Origin: Parietichytrium sp. I65-24A
Lineage: Eukaryota > Sar > Bigyra > Thraustochytrida > Thraustochytriidae
Length of the DNA: 64,000 nucleotides
Assembly (NCBI GenBank): GCA_012862575.1
Contig: BLSF01000006.1
Span: forward strand, 806,001 to 870,000
Reading direction: 5' to 3'
The notes under the pieces were generated by a model. It made no database searches and was not told the DNA's origin. It saw only the letters and a list, made by a program, of their open reading frames with translations. The position numbers and the translations under genes are program-made. Positions 8,068-18,851 of this stretch are shown in pieces; the stretch's first letter is position 1; every line of letters begins with the position of its first letter.

Positions 8068-11000
8068 TCAATTTAAAACGTTACATCCTCTCTCGCGCAG
8101 AGCGGCCAGGCCGGGCTCGTTCTCGCACCCTTCTGCCCGAACGGTCTCCAAGAGTCTGCAGCCCTCTGAAAGGGCTCTCAACGCGGCCTCGTCAACGAAT
8201 GCCCTCCTGCAGCGCGAAAGTCCTAGGGTGTGGAGCCCCGGTAGGGAAGCGGCAATCACGTGGATAGCTCGAGGAGACAGGCGCGCACAGTGCGAAATAT
8301 CCAAGCTCTCCACCCACAGGTGGTCGCAGATGGCCTCGATGGCTACATCGGTGAGTAGCTTGCAGTGCGCAAAGGACAACTGTTGAAGCGCGCTGCAACT
8401 CAGCGCCAAATCCCTGACGTTCGCGTCTGTGAGCTGTGTTATGCCTGACAAGTCAATCGTTTGTAAGAGTGGTGCGAATTGGCCCAAAGCGTTGAGCGTT
8501 GTTCCGGAAATTTCGGGGCAATATGAAAGGTCCAGGTCCAAGAGGCGATCCCCACGATGAACGCCTGTGATGGGGCAGGTTGTCAGCACGGTAATTGCTT
8601 GATCTGTGAGCAGCACACACCCTGTGAGGCAGAGGCGTTCGATCCTCGTAGCCCGACGAGCAATTTCTGACACGGCATGGTCAGTGATGTGTTTAAGATC
8701 AGTAAGGTTAAGATCGCGGATGTGGGTGAGCATGTGCTGGTCAGCCATTGCACGGCCATCGCCAACAGAGTCATAAAAGAAGCTCTTGTCCGTAAGCATG
8801 TACAAATCAGCAAAGTTTAGCTTGCGCAAATGCACAAGACTGTGAGTAATTGCGACACCGCCCACATCGGTAATCTTGTTGCAGTATGAGACGTCCAGCT
8901 CGGTAAGTGCAGTGATGTGTCTTGCCATTTCTTGGATGCCATCATCGCTCAGGCGGCGGCATCCCGCAAGCCGCAACGTCTTCAGACAAGTTTTCGGGCC
9001 ATTCACTGCGAACTTAAATAGCCCGCTATTACTTACAAGAAGACACCAAGACAAGTCAAGAGTCTCCAATCGCCGGAGATGAGGTGCTGATTCGATCAAG
9101 CCCGTGTCAGACACCTGCTCGCATTTATTGACAAATAGGTGTCTCAGAGCGTTGCAGTTCCGCGCCAGCACGCTCATGCCTGCATCGGACACCTCCGTGC
9201 AACTCGAAATGTCGACTTGTCGAAGGCTAATGCAATTCTCCGCAAAGATGGTAAGAACCTGATCGTTCACAGCTGCGCACCCACTTAGATTTATCGAGTC
9301 CAAGAACTTGCACTGCATGGAGAGATTCTTCAGCGATTCTGCGGTCAGGCGCGAGCACTGAGCTAGGTTTATAGACTCCAAAACTCGTACGTTTTCCGCC
9401 AAAAGATCGAGATCGATTGGCTCGAAATCCTTTGCGACCGAGGAGATGTCAAGGGACAACAAGCAGCGTTGGCATTCCTTCTCAGCGTCAGACATCTCCG
9501 TCCTGTTGGACTTTTCTTCCACGGAGTCAAAAAGACGCTCCAACCGTGCCTTCTGCTCCAAATACTTTCGAAACTGCTCCTGACGATCACAATTGCTCAG
9601 GGATTTCTTGATGAGACCGACGAGGTAGCAAACCAAGGCGGGGTGCTTAACTTTCGAGATCCACCAAACAACTCCCACACGAGGACCGTAAAAATCTTCA
9701 GAGTTCTGCAGTACGTAACGATAAATGTTCGCTGCCGTCTCAAGCAAAATTGGCCTCCCGCGCGAAATGGCATTCGTTAAACCGAACCGATCCGGAACCG
9801 CTTCGAGTTGTTGTAGACGCCTCCTCCTCTCGGCATAGTTGCCTTTCGTAAAGAAATCGTGGTCCACCCTACCGATTGCTTTCCAGCACTCTGTCACAAG
9901 TACGCCTAAGCTTGTGTTATCTGGCATTGAAGTCAGCAACGAAGCGATTGCGTGCGCGTTCATCTTGCGCTCGAATGTCTCCAAATTACGACGGATTTTA
10001 CCCATGTACTTGTCGATATCACGCGCACTGTCAAGATCCACTGCTGCGCGGTACGCCATGGTTGTTGCATAGTTGTCTAGCACAAGGCTATCGTCATAGC
10101 ATCGCACAAGAGCTTGCTCGAAAGCGATAGCAGCGTCCTGAAACAACCTCTCGGCATCCATGCGTAGGTCTTGCCGAGCCACTTTGAAGCGCAAGTTAAT
10201 ACTATCCCGGCTCAACGATTTATCGAACACTGCAACCTGCTGGAGCTCGCCGCAAAAGCAGCCCTTTGCTCCCCCAGTGCTTGCAAACCCAGCACCAATG
10301 CGAAGGGGCCTTGCAGCCTTTATTTCTGCTTGTGCGAGCTTGCGAGCTCTTAGTTCTTTCCGTTTTTCTACCAGTTTCCGGTGTTTCTCAGTTATTTTCT
10401 CCAAATGATCACAAGTCTTAGTCTTGATCCAATCATTTATCGCCATCACCTTTGCCTCAGTCAGCTTAAGCGGCTTGAGACCCAAAATTTTGGCACGATC
10501 CTGGTTCAGCTTTATTTTGGCTTCCGAGCGAGACACGAGTCGCTTAGCTGCACTTCCGAGGTGAATCTGCCCGGTTTTTGTTTTGAAATATGCATCGGCC
10601 TCTTCTTTGGCTGCAGCTGCTGCACCGTTCCGCTCATCAAGCTCTCGCTTTCGCCTCTCCATCTCGATTGTTGCCTGCCTTTTTGCATGGCCTCTGCTAA
10701 GCCTTCGCGTTTCCGCATCGTAATCAACCTGGCACATCAAATTTGTGTCCATGTAAAATTTAGCCATGGTGCCGTCAAAAGTTCCCACCAAATAGTGCCA
10801 TTCTCTATCAAGGGAGTGCGACGGAGCGGAGAGCTCCACCTTCACGGCAAACTTGGAGTCATAAATTTCAAAACTGTAGCAGCGATTCTTGCTCATAACG
10901 AGGGAATATCGGCCGCAACACGCAATAAAACGCTCCTTCCCATCACCACTGTCAGATCTTGCCCATGCTTCTACTGAGAATGGTTGCATTCGATCTCGCG

Positions 11001-14000
11001 GCACAATTTTCTGGTGAAACGGGGCCTCAATGCGCGCGCTTGCAAGATAAAGAGCCTTCTTTTTACCCTTCTTACCCTTACCCTTACCCCTTTGATTTCC
11101 AGTGATCTCGGAGTCAGCTTGTTCGCCCTTCTCTTCCTGTTGATTCCGGTTTTTGCGAGCCGTGCGACGACTCGCACGATTTTGCTGAGTCGTTTCTTCG
11201 TCAAAATCTTCTTCAGAGCTCCCAGCTGATCGCTCTGAATCAAGATCTGTTTCGCCATGTGCTCCCCCGACTTTAACGGCATCACTGCTCCCGTCGATTT
11301 TTTCGTTTTCATGAGATGGAGGAGGGTCTTTGTGCATGGGAAATTGCATCGCTCGATCAGGCCACTGATTTTGAATGTAACCCTTGACTCCAGGATTGCA
11401 GTCGGTAATTTTTCCAGACATTCTGAGCCCAAGCCTTCCCCGGTTCACTGCTATTTTGGTTCCTGGTCGCTCTGATAGTGGCCAATAACCGGTCGGCTCA
11501 TCAGGGAGCAAGGTGCTTTCGTAGGTCAGCGTTTGTATCGCCCTCGCTTGTCGCGAGAGCTTAAAGCCCGTGCAAAAATCCAGCAAGTGTAAGTTGTGCT
11601 TCACTCGGCATCCCACCTGCTTCAGGTCGGCAACCGTGAAGAGGAAGAGGCAAGGCGAACCGCGGCGCGCTCCGCATGACGACAAAAACCGCTCCCTGCA
11701 CTCCTGGCTGAGCGTTGTGTCAAACGCAGTCAAATAACGGTCCACAACCATCGGAAGTACTCCGGCGTCTTCCACTTGCACACGTAAATTTAACTTCTCC
11801 AATTCGTCCAGTGAGCAAGCGCCAAACCTCTGGATAACGTTCGCAATCAGCTCAAAACTCCAAAACTCGTCCGACCCCGGCTCGCAACCACTGATAAGAT
11901 TCAGGAAATGTAACAAGGTGCGCTCCGTACATATTTCCGAAACGGCTTTCATTTCCGAGCAAAGTTGGCGCAGGGTGAGTCTAGTCATCTGCTTCAGAGT
12001 ACGCGCAAGGATTTCAGCCAATAGTACAGCTCTCACCTCAGGTGAATTCTTCTGTGATCCTACTTCTCCGGTGTACATTACTTCATCATGCGATGAGTAG
12101 AGTGGCACATGATCGTTCAGCTCCACACCGTCGAGGTAATTACTCGTCGAGACCTGGTCATTATCGTCTTTCTTTCGTGGCTCGCGAGCAATTGTGATGG
12201 TGTGGGTTTCCACGTCATAGGGATCATTCGGATTCATGGATATCTTGAAAATATCATTGCGAAGCCTGATTTGCTGACCGCGTTTTACTTCTTTGGTAAC
12301 ATCATGCGAGCATACGAGAACTCTTTCCGAGAATGCTACCCTGACAGTTCCTCGCACTTTCCGCCAAAATCTCGACCTGAGAAGTCCTAGATGTCGCATA
12401 TTGATACCCCTGGAATGCATCTCTTCGGTAACATTAATCCCTAAAATGCCATCCTTCGGACGGAGCGACAGCTCCTCAGCGTATGCAGGGATGCGTTCGT
12501 TAATTAATCGTCTTGTGGCCCACTTGGCCTCCAGATTGTATTTTTCATAGTCTGGAGTTTCCAATGTGAATAACGAGAACGCATCTGCGCTCTGAGGCAC
12601 CCCGTGGTACTTCACCCACTCCGGGCGCTGCTGTCGCCAAAATATAGACTGGCCCCTCGGAGCTAAGGGGAGATGAGGGGTCTCGTCCGGGTCCTCCGCG
12701 GGGAACAATCTGCGAAAGTTCAACAAGTAGAAGAAGAGCATCTTCGTGTCTTTGAACCCGCGAAGGTCGCCGGGGGTGTAAAGGTACTTTGGAAGGAGGT
12801 CATGCTCGCCTTTCACCCCGTGGTTGACAAGGCAAAGGCGCTCAGCTGCCTCTTTCAGCGCTCGATCGAGAGACTTGTCTGAATTGTGAATCGTTTTGCC
12901 CCTATCTTCAGATCCCAGGACGATCTCCACGTCGACCCTCTTGAGTGCTCCTCGAGTATCAAAGCTTACATACTCTTTGGGCACATGTGCGACTGCATGT
13001 AGCCGTTGGCCGTTAAACTCCACGTGCGCTTCAAAAGGGATTATCAGCCGAGGCGATCCGCATTTTAAAAGCGCGACCGAATTTCGTAGTGAATGGCCAT
13101 GATATTTTTGCGAGTGCTCGTCTGAACCGTTGCAAATCCCATCATCGTCTGTGGCGAATTTGAAGTGAATGTTGCCGGCCATGTAATACCTTCGCTGATC
13201 TCCGCGACCTACGTCACAATCTCTGTAGCGAATGGGAGCTATCGATTTTCGAGCATCGGGTAAATCTTTCTCTACGATGATGGTTTTCCCAATTGATTTT
13301 GCGACATTCAGAAAATCTTGGTACAACGTGAGAAGCTGGGTGTATTTGCTCATCGTTGCTTCGTCTGTTCCTTCGCCCATTCCCATGATAATCCTGTAGC
13401 GCGACATCCAGTTGCAACGATCGTCTCCGTGGATTTCGCTTACCTGACTTTGTTCTAATTTCCGATACCAAAATCCAGCATCGTGCGCTTCACGCCCACC
13501 CCAACCGAGAGAGTTGATTTTGCTCGCAATCTTAAAATCAGCCCATCCTTGCAGTTTGGCTCTTTTCGCTTCGCGCTCTTTTTTCTGTTTTTCCAATTCC
13601 GCTCGGTCATCCTCTAGGCTAGCGTCACCCATGGAGAACGAGGTTCCCATATTAAGAATTGAAACACTCCTTGTAAGTCGACGGCTCAACTGCCGGGACA
13701 ATTGCCTCGTCAAGCGGCGAACGGCTGGCGATTCAGGTGAGTTGGGCTCTTCTTCCCCTTCCCCTTCTCCGTCACTTTTCACGTTTTGCTTGGCTTCTCG
13801 CGAGAACATGAATGGGCTTGCATCATTTTTGCGGACTTGGGCAGCAATTTGGAGACGCTCAGACCTTTCAAGTTCCAGCTCTGCATTCCTCAATTGCTCC
13901 ATGCTCTTCAGGATGCTCTCGCGAAGTGCATTCACCCTCGAACGCTTCGTTTCCGTCTCCGATTTTATGAGATCTTCTTGTGTGGGTTCCTCCGAGACTT

Positions 14001-17000
14001 CGTTTGCTGATGATGCGGACTCTGGCCGCGCTTTGGGCAAGATGGACGTGGAAGTGGTACGCTGTGACGTATTTGGAACAGATTCCACCAAATCTTTGTC
14101 CAATATCTTTGGCATTCCATTTCCAGAGGTTTGGGGGCTCGAGTTCTTGTTGGTGAAAAACTTGACTTTCCCCTTAACCACCTGAAGTTTCTCTCCTATC
14201 TTGACTTTAATGGAACTGTCCCCTCCTTGTGCGTTGTCCGCTTGCGGCAGGGAGCTAACACCATCCTTTGTCAGGTTGTCGTTCAGGTCCGGCCGGTCTT
14301 CAGCACCTCCTTCGACCCCTTCTTCACCTTTCTCCTGCCCGCTCTCGCTGTCATCGTGATTGTCATCGTCGTCGAGTTCCTCCTCTTCTTCCTCGTCGAT
14401 CTCTTCTTCGTCACTGTCGTCCAAACTTTTGCCTGCTTCAATCGCTAAGCGCCTCTTCTCCTGCTCGCGCTTGGTCATGAGTGACCTTGCTGCTGCTTTT
14501 TCTCTCCGTTCAAGCTCTTCGAAAACGATTTTCATGTTGCTAGTAGCGATTGGATAAACTTCCTGCTGCAGAGAAGCCAACAATTTCTCCGTTCGGTTGC
14601 GCATGACGCCTTCCTCGAGGTCTTGGGCCGCTATCGCGCGAAGCGCCCTGGAGACAATCACGACTTCTCTCAGCAGAAGCCCAAAGTGAGTCGTCAATTC
14701 CTTCTCCATTAGTTCAATCGGCCACGATCTGTATCTGTGAACAAATTTTATCAAAAGCCGCTTGGAGGGAAGCTCCTGAGTTAGCTCCTCAACTTTTTTA
14801 GGTGTCATCGTCGTCCCAATAGAGCATAGCCGCTTTCTGAGAAGAACGAGAGGCTGATCGGGACATTGGAATGAGACGAGAGCATCTCGCTCGAGCTCAG
14901 AATCCCCAACGACGTAAAGTTTATTCGGAAGAGCACCGAATTCCATAAGAGTGTATCTGTTGCGATAATCAAGCTGAGAGTGTGGCAAAGCAATCTCTGG
15001 AATTTCGCTTGGAATGAGCTGCATTTTCGCCCTCAATGCCTCGTTCAGTTTAGCAGTCTCCTCGTCTTCAGCTGGGAAAGGATCGTGGGACGCAGCCATC
15101 GCCTTGTTATCTTCTTCGCCTTCACTGTCGGTTGGGTCTTCGCCATCGCGCTTGTCCTGGTAGTCTTCACCTTCAAAATAGTTCATGTCGTCTAGGTCAA
15201 CATAGTCCTCTCTACGCGCCGGCTCGGTGAGCTCCCTGAGTTCATAGGTTTTCGGATCATCCGGATCAAACCCCTTTTTCTCCAGTGCCAATCGCTTAAC
15301 AAATTCTTTTTCCGCCTCACGTTTGAGCTGACGTTGCTGACGTCGCCCTTCGCGCAATATCTGCTTTTCCGTCTTTTCCTTAACATTAATTTGCCCGGTG
15401 GCGACAATTGAGTCATAAGCACGTTGTTCAGCCTCTGCTTGCTCCTTTTCTCGCTGGCTCGCGATTTCTTCATCCGTCAGTAGCTTGCGCTCAGCTTTCA
15501 TCTTTTTAAAGTGCTGATGGACTGATTCTTGCGCAACTTTAATGTCTTCCTCGGCGAGAAGCTGAATGACCTCTTCGCGCGACAAATTCTGCCCTTTCGC
15601 CCGAAGTTTGGCCTGCTTCATTCGAACTGTGGCATCCCATTTCATACGGGCGACTCCTCCACTGACCTGCTGTTCGCGTTGCTCGTACTCTTTTTCGACG
15701 CGCTGCCGTGACTCCGAAAGTGCAGCGTCCCATGCTGCAAAAAATGCTCGTCTTCGAGTTTCCTTTTCCGCTCTTCTCCTCCCCAACTTTGCCCGCCAGG
15801 CGGACTGTACCATCATCGCTGAATCATACAACAAATTCTCTTGGTAGAACACGATATTTCCCAGCGAGCCATGCAATAGTGGTTCCACATTACTCTGGAG
15901 ACGATGCTTTCGCTTCTTCATGTACTTGGAATAATTTGGCTTCAAGGGGTCATTTGCGCCCATTGCCAGAGCGCGTTCGTGAATCTCCATTTTGTTGGAG
16001 TCTGAGAGCGCGGGCCGGTGGGTCACCCACAGCCTGGCAATGCGTTTGTTGAGCTCTGTCAAGGAGAGCAGACCGAGCTCGAACTTTTGAATGTAGGACA
16101 TTTTGGTGAGCTGCCATCTACTCATGTTTGCGTACTTCCAAGCGACCCCAAAAACATTTGAAAGGTCCTGAGACACAGAAATTATTTTCTTCATGGCAGC
16201 GTAGAATTCAAATTCCGTCATCGTCCTCTTTGCGCCAGGTTCGTCCTTGATTTTGACCGTGTCAAACAGGCGAGACACTAAACTAGCCAGATACTCATGG
16301 GGGCAACGTTTTAGTTGTCGGCGTACTCTGAAGGCATCCGCTTTCGATCTTTTCGTTTTCTCGTTTTTGGGAGATTGCTGCTCCTGCTGCTCGGTCAGGG
16401 TTGGTGGCATTTTTAAGCAGCCGCCCAGATCCTCCAACACCCGAACGGTTGTTTCAACAACATTGAGGACTTCTGCTTCAAAAAGATAGTCGCGGCCCTG
16501 CGTTGCAAACTTTTGAAATACGAACCGCATCTTCTTTTCGAGAACGGTGTTGCAGGAGACTACCACAAGAAGGCCGATCTTGGAAATCTCCATAGAGTAG
16601 GAGAGGCTGCCTAGATTGTCGTCAATGTCGACAATCGCATAATAAAGGGAAACAAATCTTGACTCTCTGCGCTCGAGCTCCTTGGCTCGCTCCAGCTCCT
16701 TGACCTGAGCTGCTTCTTTTGCTAGCGCTTCGTCCAGCTCCGCTCTCACCCTTTTGAGCTCGCCCTCGGCCACAAGGATCATTCCCCGATGAGGGTTTTT
16801 GTCGGCATTTTTGCCAGCTGCTTTGACTGCTTGCTCGTGCTCGAGCTGTTTGACGCTGACCTCAGTTTTGCACTTGTGTACAACGTCTTTTATGTCGCGT
16901 AATATGGCAAGGTTCTGCTGAACGAGTTTCTCCCCTTTTGGGGCGTGCTGCTCCCTGTAGAGCACAGCAAGCTTTTGCCCAATTTCCCTTAATTCTTGCG

Positions 17001-17985
17001 CCTGGGCATCTTTGTCTTCATTGATGGCCACATTCTCTTGAGCTTTGCGCTCTACATCAGCTTGCTTCCACGCCTCCTCCTTATCCCGGTCGGCCTTCTC
17101 TTCGTCGCGAAGAAAATGGTTGTACTCGGCGTCGGACATGGCTTTGCGTGCTGCTGCTCTCTCTCGCTTGGCATTTTGCTGGAGTTCTGTGCGCTCTTTC
17201 TCCACACGCTTGGCTTCCGCGAGCGCGTCCCGCATCCTCTTCGTTGATCGACGCTCATACTTTTCCCGAACCTGATTGAGTTGTTCTTTGAGTTGAGTCT
17301 CTTCTCTGTCCTCCACGTTACACTTTTCGCGCGTCGCTAAGAATTCAGCCTTGTTCTGTTCATCATTGGACTCGTCGCTCTGAAGGGAAAATCCAAAAAA
17401 TATTGGGTTGGTGACCGCGGCGTCGTGTGGGCCCGCGGCCTTTGAGCTCAGCTCACCTTTCAAGTTCTTTCGCACACTGCTCTCGTCCTCAGGGTCTATG
17501 GGATCCTCTGCCTCAGCATCTGGATCATCCTCCGGAGCTCCATCCGTCTCTACATCTGCATTTTCATCAGCAACGCCTTGTCCATGTGCATCTCTATCTC
17601 TATCTCTATCTCCATCGCCAGTCTTTTGCTCCTTCACTTGATCACCGGTTACACGGCGTTCCTCCAGCTCCGAGCTCCCGACGCGACCAGCGCGGGACAT
17701 GGCGTATCGATGGCACGCCGGATGAAAAGTTTTGCGGTGGTCATTTTCAAGTCTTCTCGAGAGCGCAAACTGTGCCTCCTCCAACACGGCGAACAGCTGC
17801 GGCCACCTGACTCTGCCATCCGCGCGCAAGTCCGATTCGCGCTTCAGGGTTTCCAGTACCGCGCTGACATCATCATCGGTCCATTCCGCGAACGATTCGC
17901 GCAGTCGCTCGCGGTGCCACGACTCTGCCACGCGAGCGTCCAGCCGAGGGTCTACCACGTCCAGCACCGAGTACGAGGAACCCAT
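8068..17985 (-). CDS. Giant coiled-coil / IQ / LamG-like / LRR protein (3305 aa)
   Basis: One uninterrupted 9.9 kb frame. The first ATG (17985) gives MGSSYS, a possible N-myristoylation signal; the frame also extends five codons upstream to a TTG. Main parts by approximate residue: charged coiled-coil segments at 190-480; an IQ-like motif (VQSAWRAKLGRRR) near 720, with Lys/Glu-rich helices after it; a Glu/Asp-rich stretch near 1190-1220; an LPDEPTGYWPL block near 2160 and a SVEAWARS...WHYLVGTFDG block near 2340-2400 that match LamG-type jelly rolls, with an inserted basic GKGKKGKKK stretch; then about 15 cysteine-containing LRRs from about 2860 to the C-terminus. These LRRs are of the AMN1/F-box type, with unit pattern LxxLDLSxCxxITDxG. 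LamG folds are mostly extracellular, yet this protein has no signal peptide, so it is probably cytoplasmic or flagellar. The function is unknown; a large membrane-anchored cytoskeletal scaffold is my inference. It is divergent from another LRR/IQ giant. Confidence 0.85.
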   Translation of the reverse strand: MGSSYSVLDVVDPRLDARVAESWHRERLRESFAEWTDDDVSAVLETLKRESDLRADGRVRWPQLFAVLEEAQFALSRRLENDHRKTFHPACHRYAMSRAGRVGSSELEERRVTGDQVKEQKTGDGDRDRDRDAHGQGVADENADVETDGAPEDDPDAEAEDPIDPEDESSVRKNLKGELSSKAAGPHDAAVTNPIFFGFSLQSDESNDEQNKAEFLATREKCNVEDREETQLKEQLNQVREKYERRSTKRMRDALAEAKRVEKERTELQQNAKRERAAARKAMSDAEYNHFLRDEEKADRDKEEAWKQADVERKAQENVAINEDKDAQAQELREIGQKLAVLYREQHAPKGEKLVQQNLAILRDIKDVVHKCKTEVSVKQLEHEQAVKAAGKNADKNPHRGMILVAEGELKRVRAELDEALAKEAAQVKELERAKELERRESRFVSLYYAIVDIDDNLGSLSYSMEISKIGLLVVVSCNTVLEKKMRFVFQKFATQGRDYLFEAEVLNVVETTVRVLEDLGGCLKMPPTLTEQQEQQSPKNEKTKRSKADAFRVRRQLKRCPHEYLASLVSRLFDTVKIKDEPGAKRTMTEFEFYAAMKKIISVSQDLSNVFGVAWKYANMSRWQLTKMSYIQKFELGLLSLTELNKRIARLWVTHRPALSDSNKMEIHERALAMGANDPLKPNYSKYMKKRKHRLQSNVEPLLHGSLGNIVFYQENLLYDSAMMVQSAWRAKLGRRRAEKETRRRAFFAAWDAALSESRQRVEKEYEQREQQVSGGVARMKWDATVRMKQAKLRAKGQNLSREEVIQLLAEEDIKVAQESVHQHFKKMKAERKLLTDEEIASQREKEQAEAEQRAYDSIVATGQINVKEKTEKQILREGRRQQRQLKREAEKEFVKRLALEKKGFDPDDPKTYELRELTEPARREDYVDLDDMNYFEGEDYQDKRDGEDPTDSEGEEDNKAMAASHDPFPAEDEETAKLNEALRAKMQLIPSEIPEIALPHSQLDYRNRYTLMEFGALPNKLYVVGDSELERDALVSFQCPDQPLVLLRKRLCSIGTTMTPKKVEELTQELPSKRLLIKFVHRYRSWPIELMEKELTTHFGLLLREVVIVSRALRAIAAQDLEEGVMRNRTEKLLASLQQEVYPIATSNMKIVFEELERREKAAARSLMTKREQEKRRLAIEAGKSLDDSDEEEIDEEEEEELDDDDNHDDSESGQEKGEEGVEGGAEDRPDLNDNLTKDGVSSLPQADNAQGGDSSIKVKIGEKLQVVKGKVKFFTNKNSSPQTSGNGMPKILDKDLVESVPNTSQRTTSTSILPKARPESASSANEVSEEPTQEDLIKSETETKRSRVNALRESILKSMEQLRNAELELERSERLQIAAQVRKNDASPFMFSREAKQNVKSDGEGEGEEEPNSPESPAVRRLTRQLSRQLSRRLTRSVSILNMGTSFSMGDASLEDDRAELEKQKKEREAKRAKLQGWADFKIASKINSLGWGGREAHDAGFWYRKLEQSQVSEIHGDDRCNWMSRYRIIMGMGEGTDEATMSKYTQLLTLYQDFLNVAKSIGKTIIVEKDLPDARKSIAPIRYRDCDVGRGDQRRYYMAGNIHFKFATDDDGICNGSDEHSQKYHGHSLRNSVALLKCGSPRLIIPFEAHVEFNGQRLHAVAHVPKEYVSFDTRGALKRVDVEIVLGSEDRGKTIHNSDKSLDRALKEAAERLCLVNHGVKGEHDLLPKYLYTPGDLRGFKDTKMLFFYLLNFRRLFPAEDPDETPHLPLAPRGQSIFWRQQRPEWVKYHGVPQSADAFSLFTLETPDYEKYNLEAKWATRRLINERIPAYAEELSLRPKDGILGINVTEEMHSRGINMRHLGLLRSRFWRKVRGTVRVAFSERVLVCSHDVTKEVKRGQQIRLRNDIFKISMNPNDPYDVETHTITIAREPRKKDDNDQVSTSNYLDGVELNDHVPLYSSHDEVMYTGEVGSQKNSPEVRAVLLAEILARTLKQMTRLTLRQLCSEMKAVSEICTERTLLHFLNLISGCEPGSDEFWSFELIANVIQRFGACSLDELEKLNLRVQVEDAGVLPMVVDRYLTAFDTTLSQECRERFLSSCGARRGSPCLFLFTVADLKQVGCRVKHNLHLLDFCTGFKLSRQARAIQTLTYESTLLPDEPTGYWPLSERPGTKIAVNRGRLGLRMSGKITDCNPGVKGYIQNQWPDRAMQFPMHKDPPPSHENEKIDGSSDAVKVGGAHGETDLDSERSAGSSEEDFDEETTQQNRASRRTARKNRNQQEEKGEQADSEITGNQRGKGKGKKGKKKALYLASARIEAPFHQKIVPRDRMQPFSVEAWARSDSGDGKERFIACCGRYSLVMSKNRCYSFEIYDSKFAVKVELSAPSHSLDREWHYLVGTFDGTMAKFYMDTNLMCQVDYDAETRRLSRGHAKRQATIEMERRKRELDERNGAAAAAKEEADAYFKTKTGQIHLGSAAKRLVSRSEAKIKLNQDRAKILGLKPLKLTEAKVMAINDWIKTKTCDHLEKITEKHRKLVEKRKELRARKLAQAEIKAARPLRIGAGFASTGGAKGCFCGELQQVAVFDKSLSRDSINLRFKVARQDLRMDAERLFQDAAIAFEQALVRCYDDSLVLDNYATTMAYRAAVDLDSARDIDKYMGKIRRNLETFERKMNAHAIASLLTSMPDNTSLGVLVTECWKAIGRVDHDFFTKGNYAERRRRLQQLEAVPDRFGLTNAISRGRPILLETAANIYRYVLQNSEDFYGPRVGVVWWISKVKHPALVCYLVGLIKKSLSNCDRQEQFRKYLEQKARLERLFDSVEEKSNRTEMSDAEKECQRCLLSLDISSVAKDFEPIDLDLLAENVRVLESINLAQCSRLTAESLKNLSMQCKFLDSINLSGCAAVNDQVLTIFAENCISLRQVDISSCTEVSDAGMSVLARNCNALRHLFVNKCEQVSDTGLIESAPHLRRLETLDLSWCLLVSNSGLFKFAVNGPKTCLKTLRLAGCRRLSDDGIQEMARHITALTELDVSYCNKITDVGGVAITHSLVHLRKLNFADLYMLTDKSFFYDSVGDGRAMADQHMLTHIRDLNLTDLKHITDHAVSEIARRATRIERLCLTGCVLLTDQAITVLTTCPITGVHRGDRLLDLDLSYCPEISGTTLNALGQFAPLLQTIDLSGITQLTDANVRDLALSCSALQQLSFAHCKLLTDVAIEAICDHLWVESLDISHCARLSPRAIHVIAASLPGLHTLGLSRCRRAFVDEAALRALSEGCRLLETVRAEGCENEPGLAALRERGCNVLN

Positions 17986-18851
17986 TCCTCGTCTCCCCAA
18001 TCCACCGTCTCACCACCTGCGCTGCACTTTACTTATTTGCGTACATCCACTGCGCCCCAGCCCTTCCTTCTTCTCCACTCTTTCCACTTGTTCCACCTCC
18101 GAAACTCAAACTCAACTGCTGCGTCGCTGTGATACAATGTTTCGTGTGTAAATAAATCTCCGCTCTTGTTTGTTGCCTTCCGCGTATCCCTTCAAGTTTC
18201 CCTCAACGTACGCTCCTTACTTGCTTACTTACTTACTTACTTAGTCACTTAGTTGCTTTCCTTGTGCCTTACGTCATAGACTTAGTAAGTACTTCTGTGT
18301 CCTCGCGCATTCTGTTCCTTTGCTTTGTTGCGCTCTTCTTTCTTTCTTGTTTCACAGTTCAATCAATTGAAATAAATGCTCACGCGACGAGTGTGGGGCT
18401 AGAGTTCGAGCTAGTGTATGCTAGTATGGTCGGTGCTTTTCGGGACGGCTGATGACGGTGAGGGTAGGACTCCTAAGCAGGGGCTACGCGCTGCGGTAGC
18501 TGATTGAGTTGATCCGGCAACGCACCAGGGAACGAAAAGAACGGGAAAGAACAACCGTTCCCGGAGTATCCGGTGAGACTGCTGGAGAGTGCTCTAGCCT
18601 AGACAACGGGTAGCTGGAGGACTAGCGCGGTCGGCAGAACCCGCAGCGAGAGCAAGGCGCACTGACTGACACGATGGTTCCAAGAAACAAAAGCCAAATC
18701 TCCTGTTTATTTTCTGGTTCTTTCTGTATGACTCTAGCTAGCTAGCTCTCTAGCTCGACTTGGAAGAGCAACCAATGCAGCATACAATTGAGTATTTCAA
18801 CCAAGAGTATTTATTGTTCAACAATTGTCAAAATAAATGATAAAAGAATGA
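17986..18851. promoter_or_regulatory. Divergent promoter region between the two LRR giants
   Basis: An 870-base non-coding stretch between head-to-head genes, presumably holding both promoters. The minus-gene side is pyrimidine-rich on the plus strand, so purine-rich in that gene's 5' UTR. It also contains a (TTAC)n tract and a CTAGCTAG-rich patch at about 18732-18755. Close to the plus gene are AATG repeats. I see no convincing TATA box. Confidence 0.5.
18217..18252. repeat. (TTAC)n microsatellite
   Basis: About eight imperfect TTAC units in the divergent promoter region, read directly. Confidence 0.85.
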
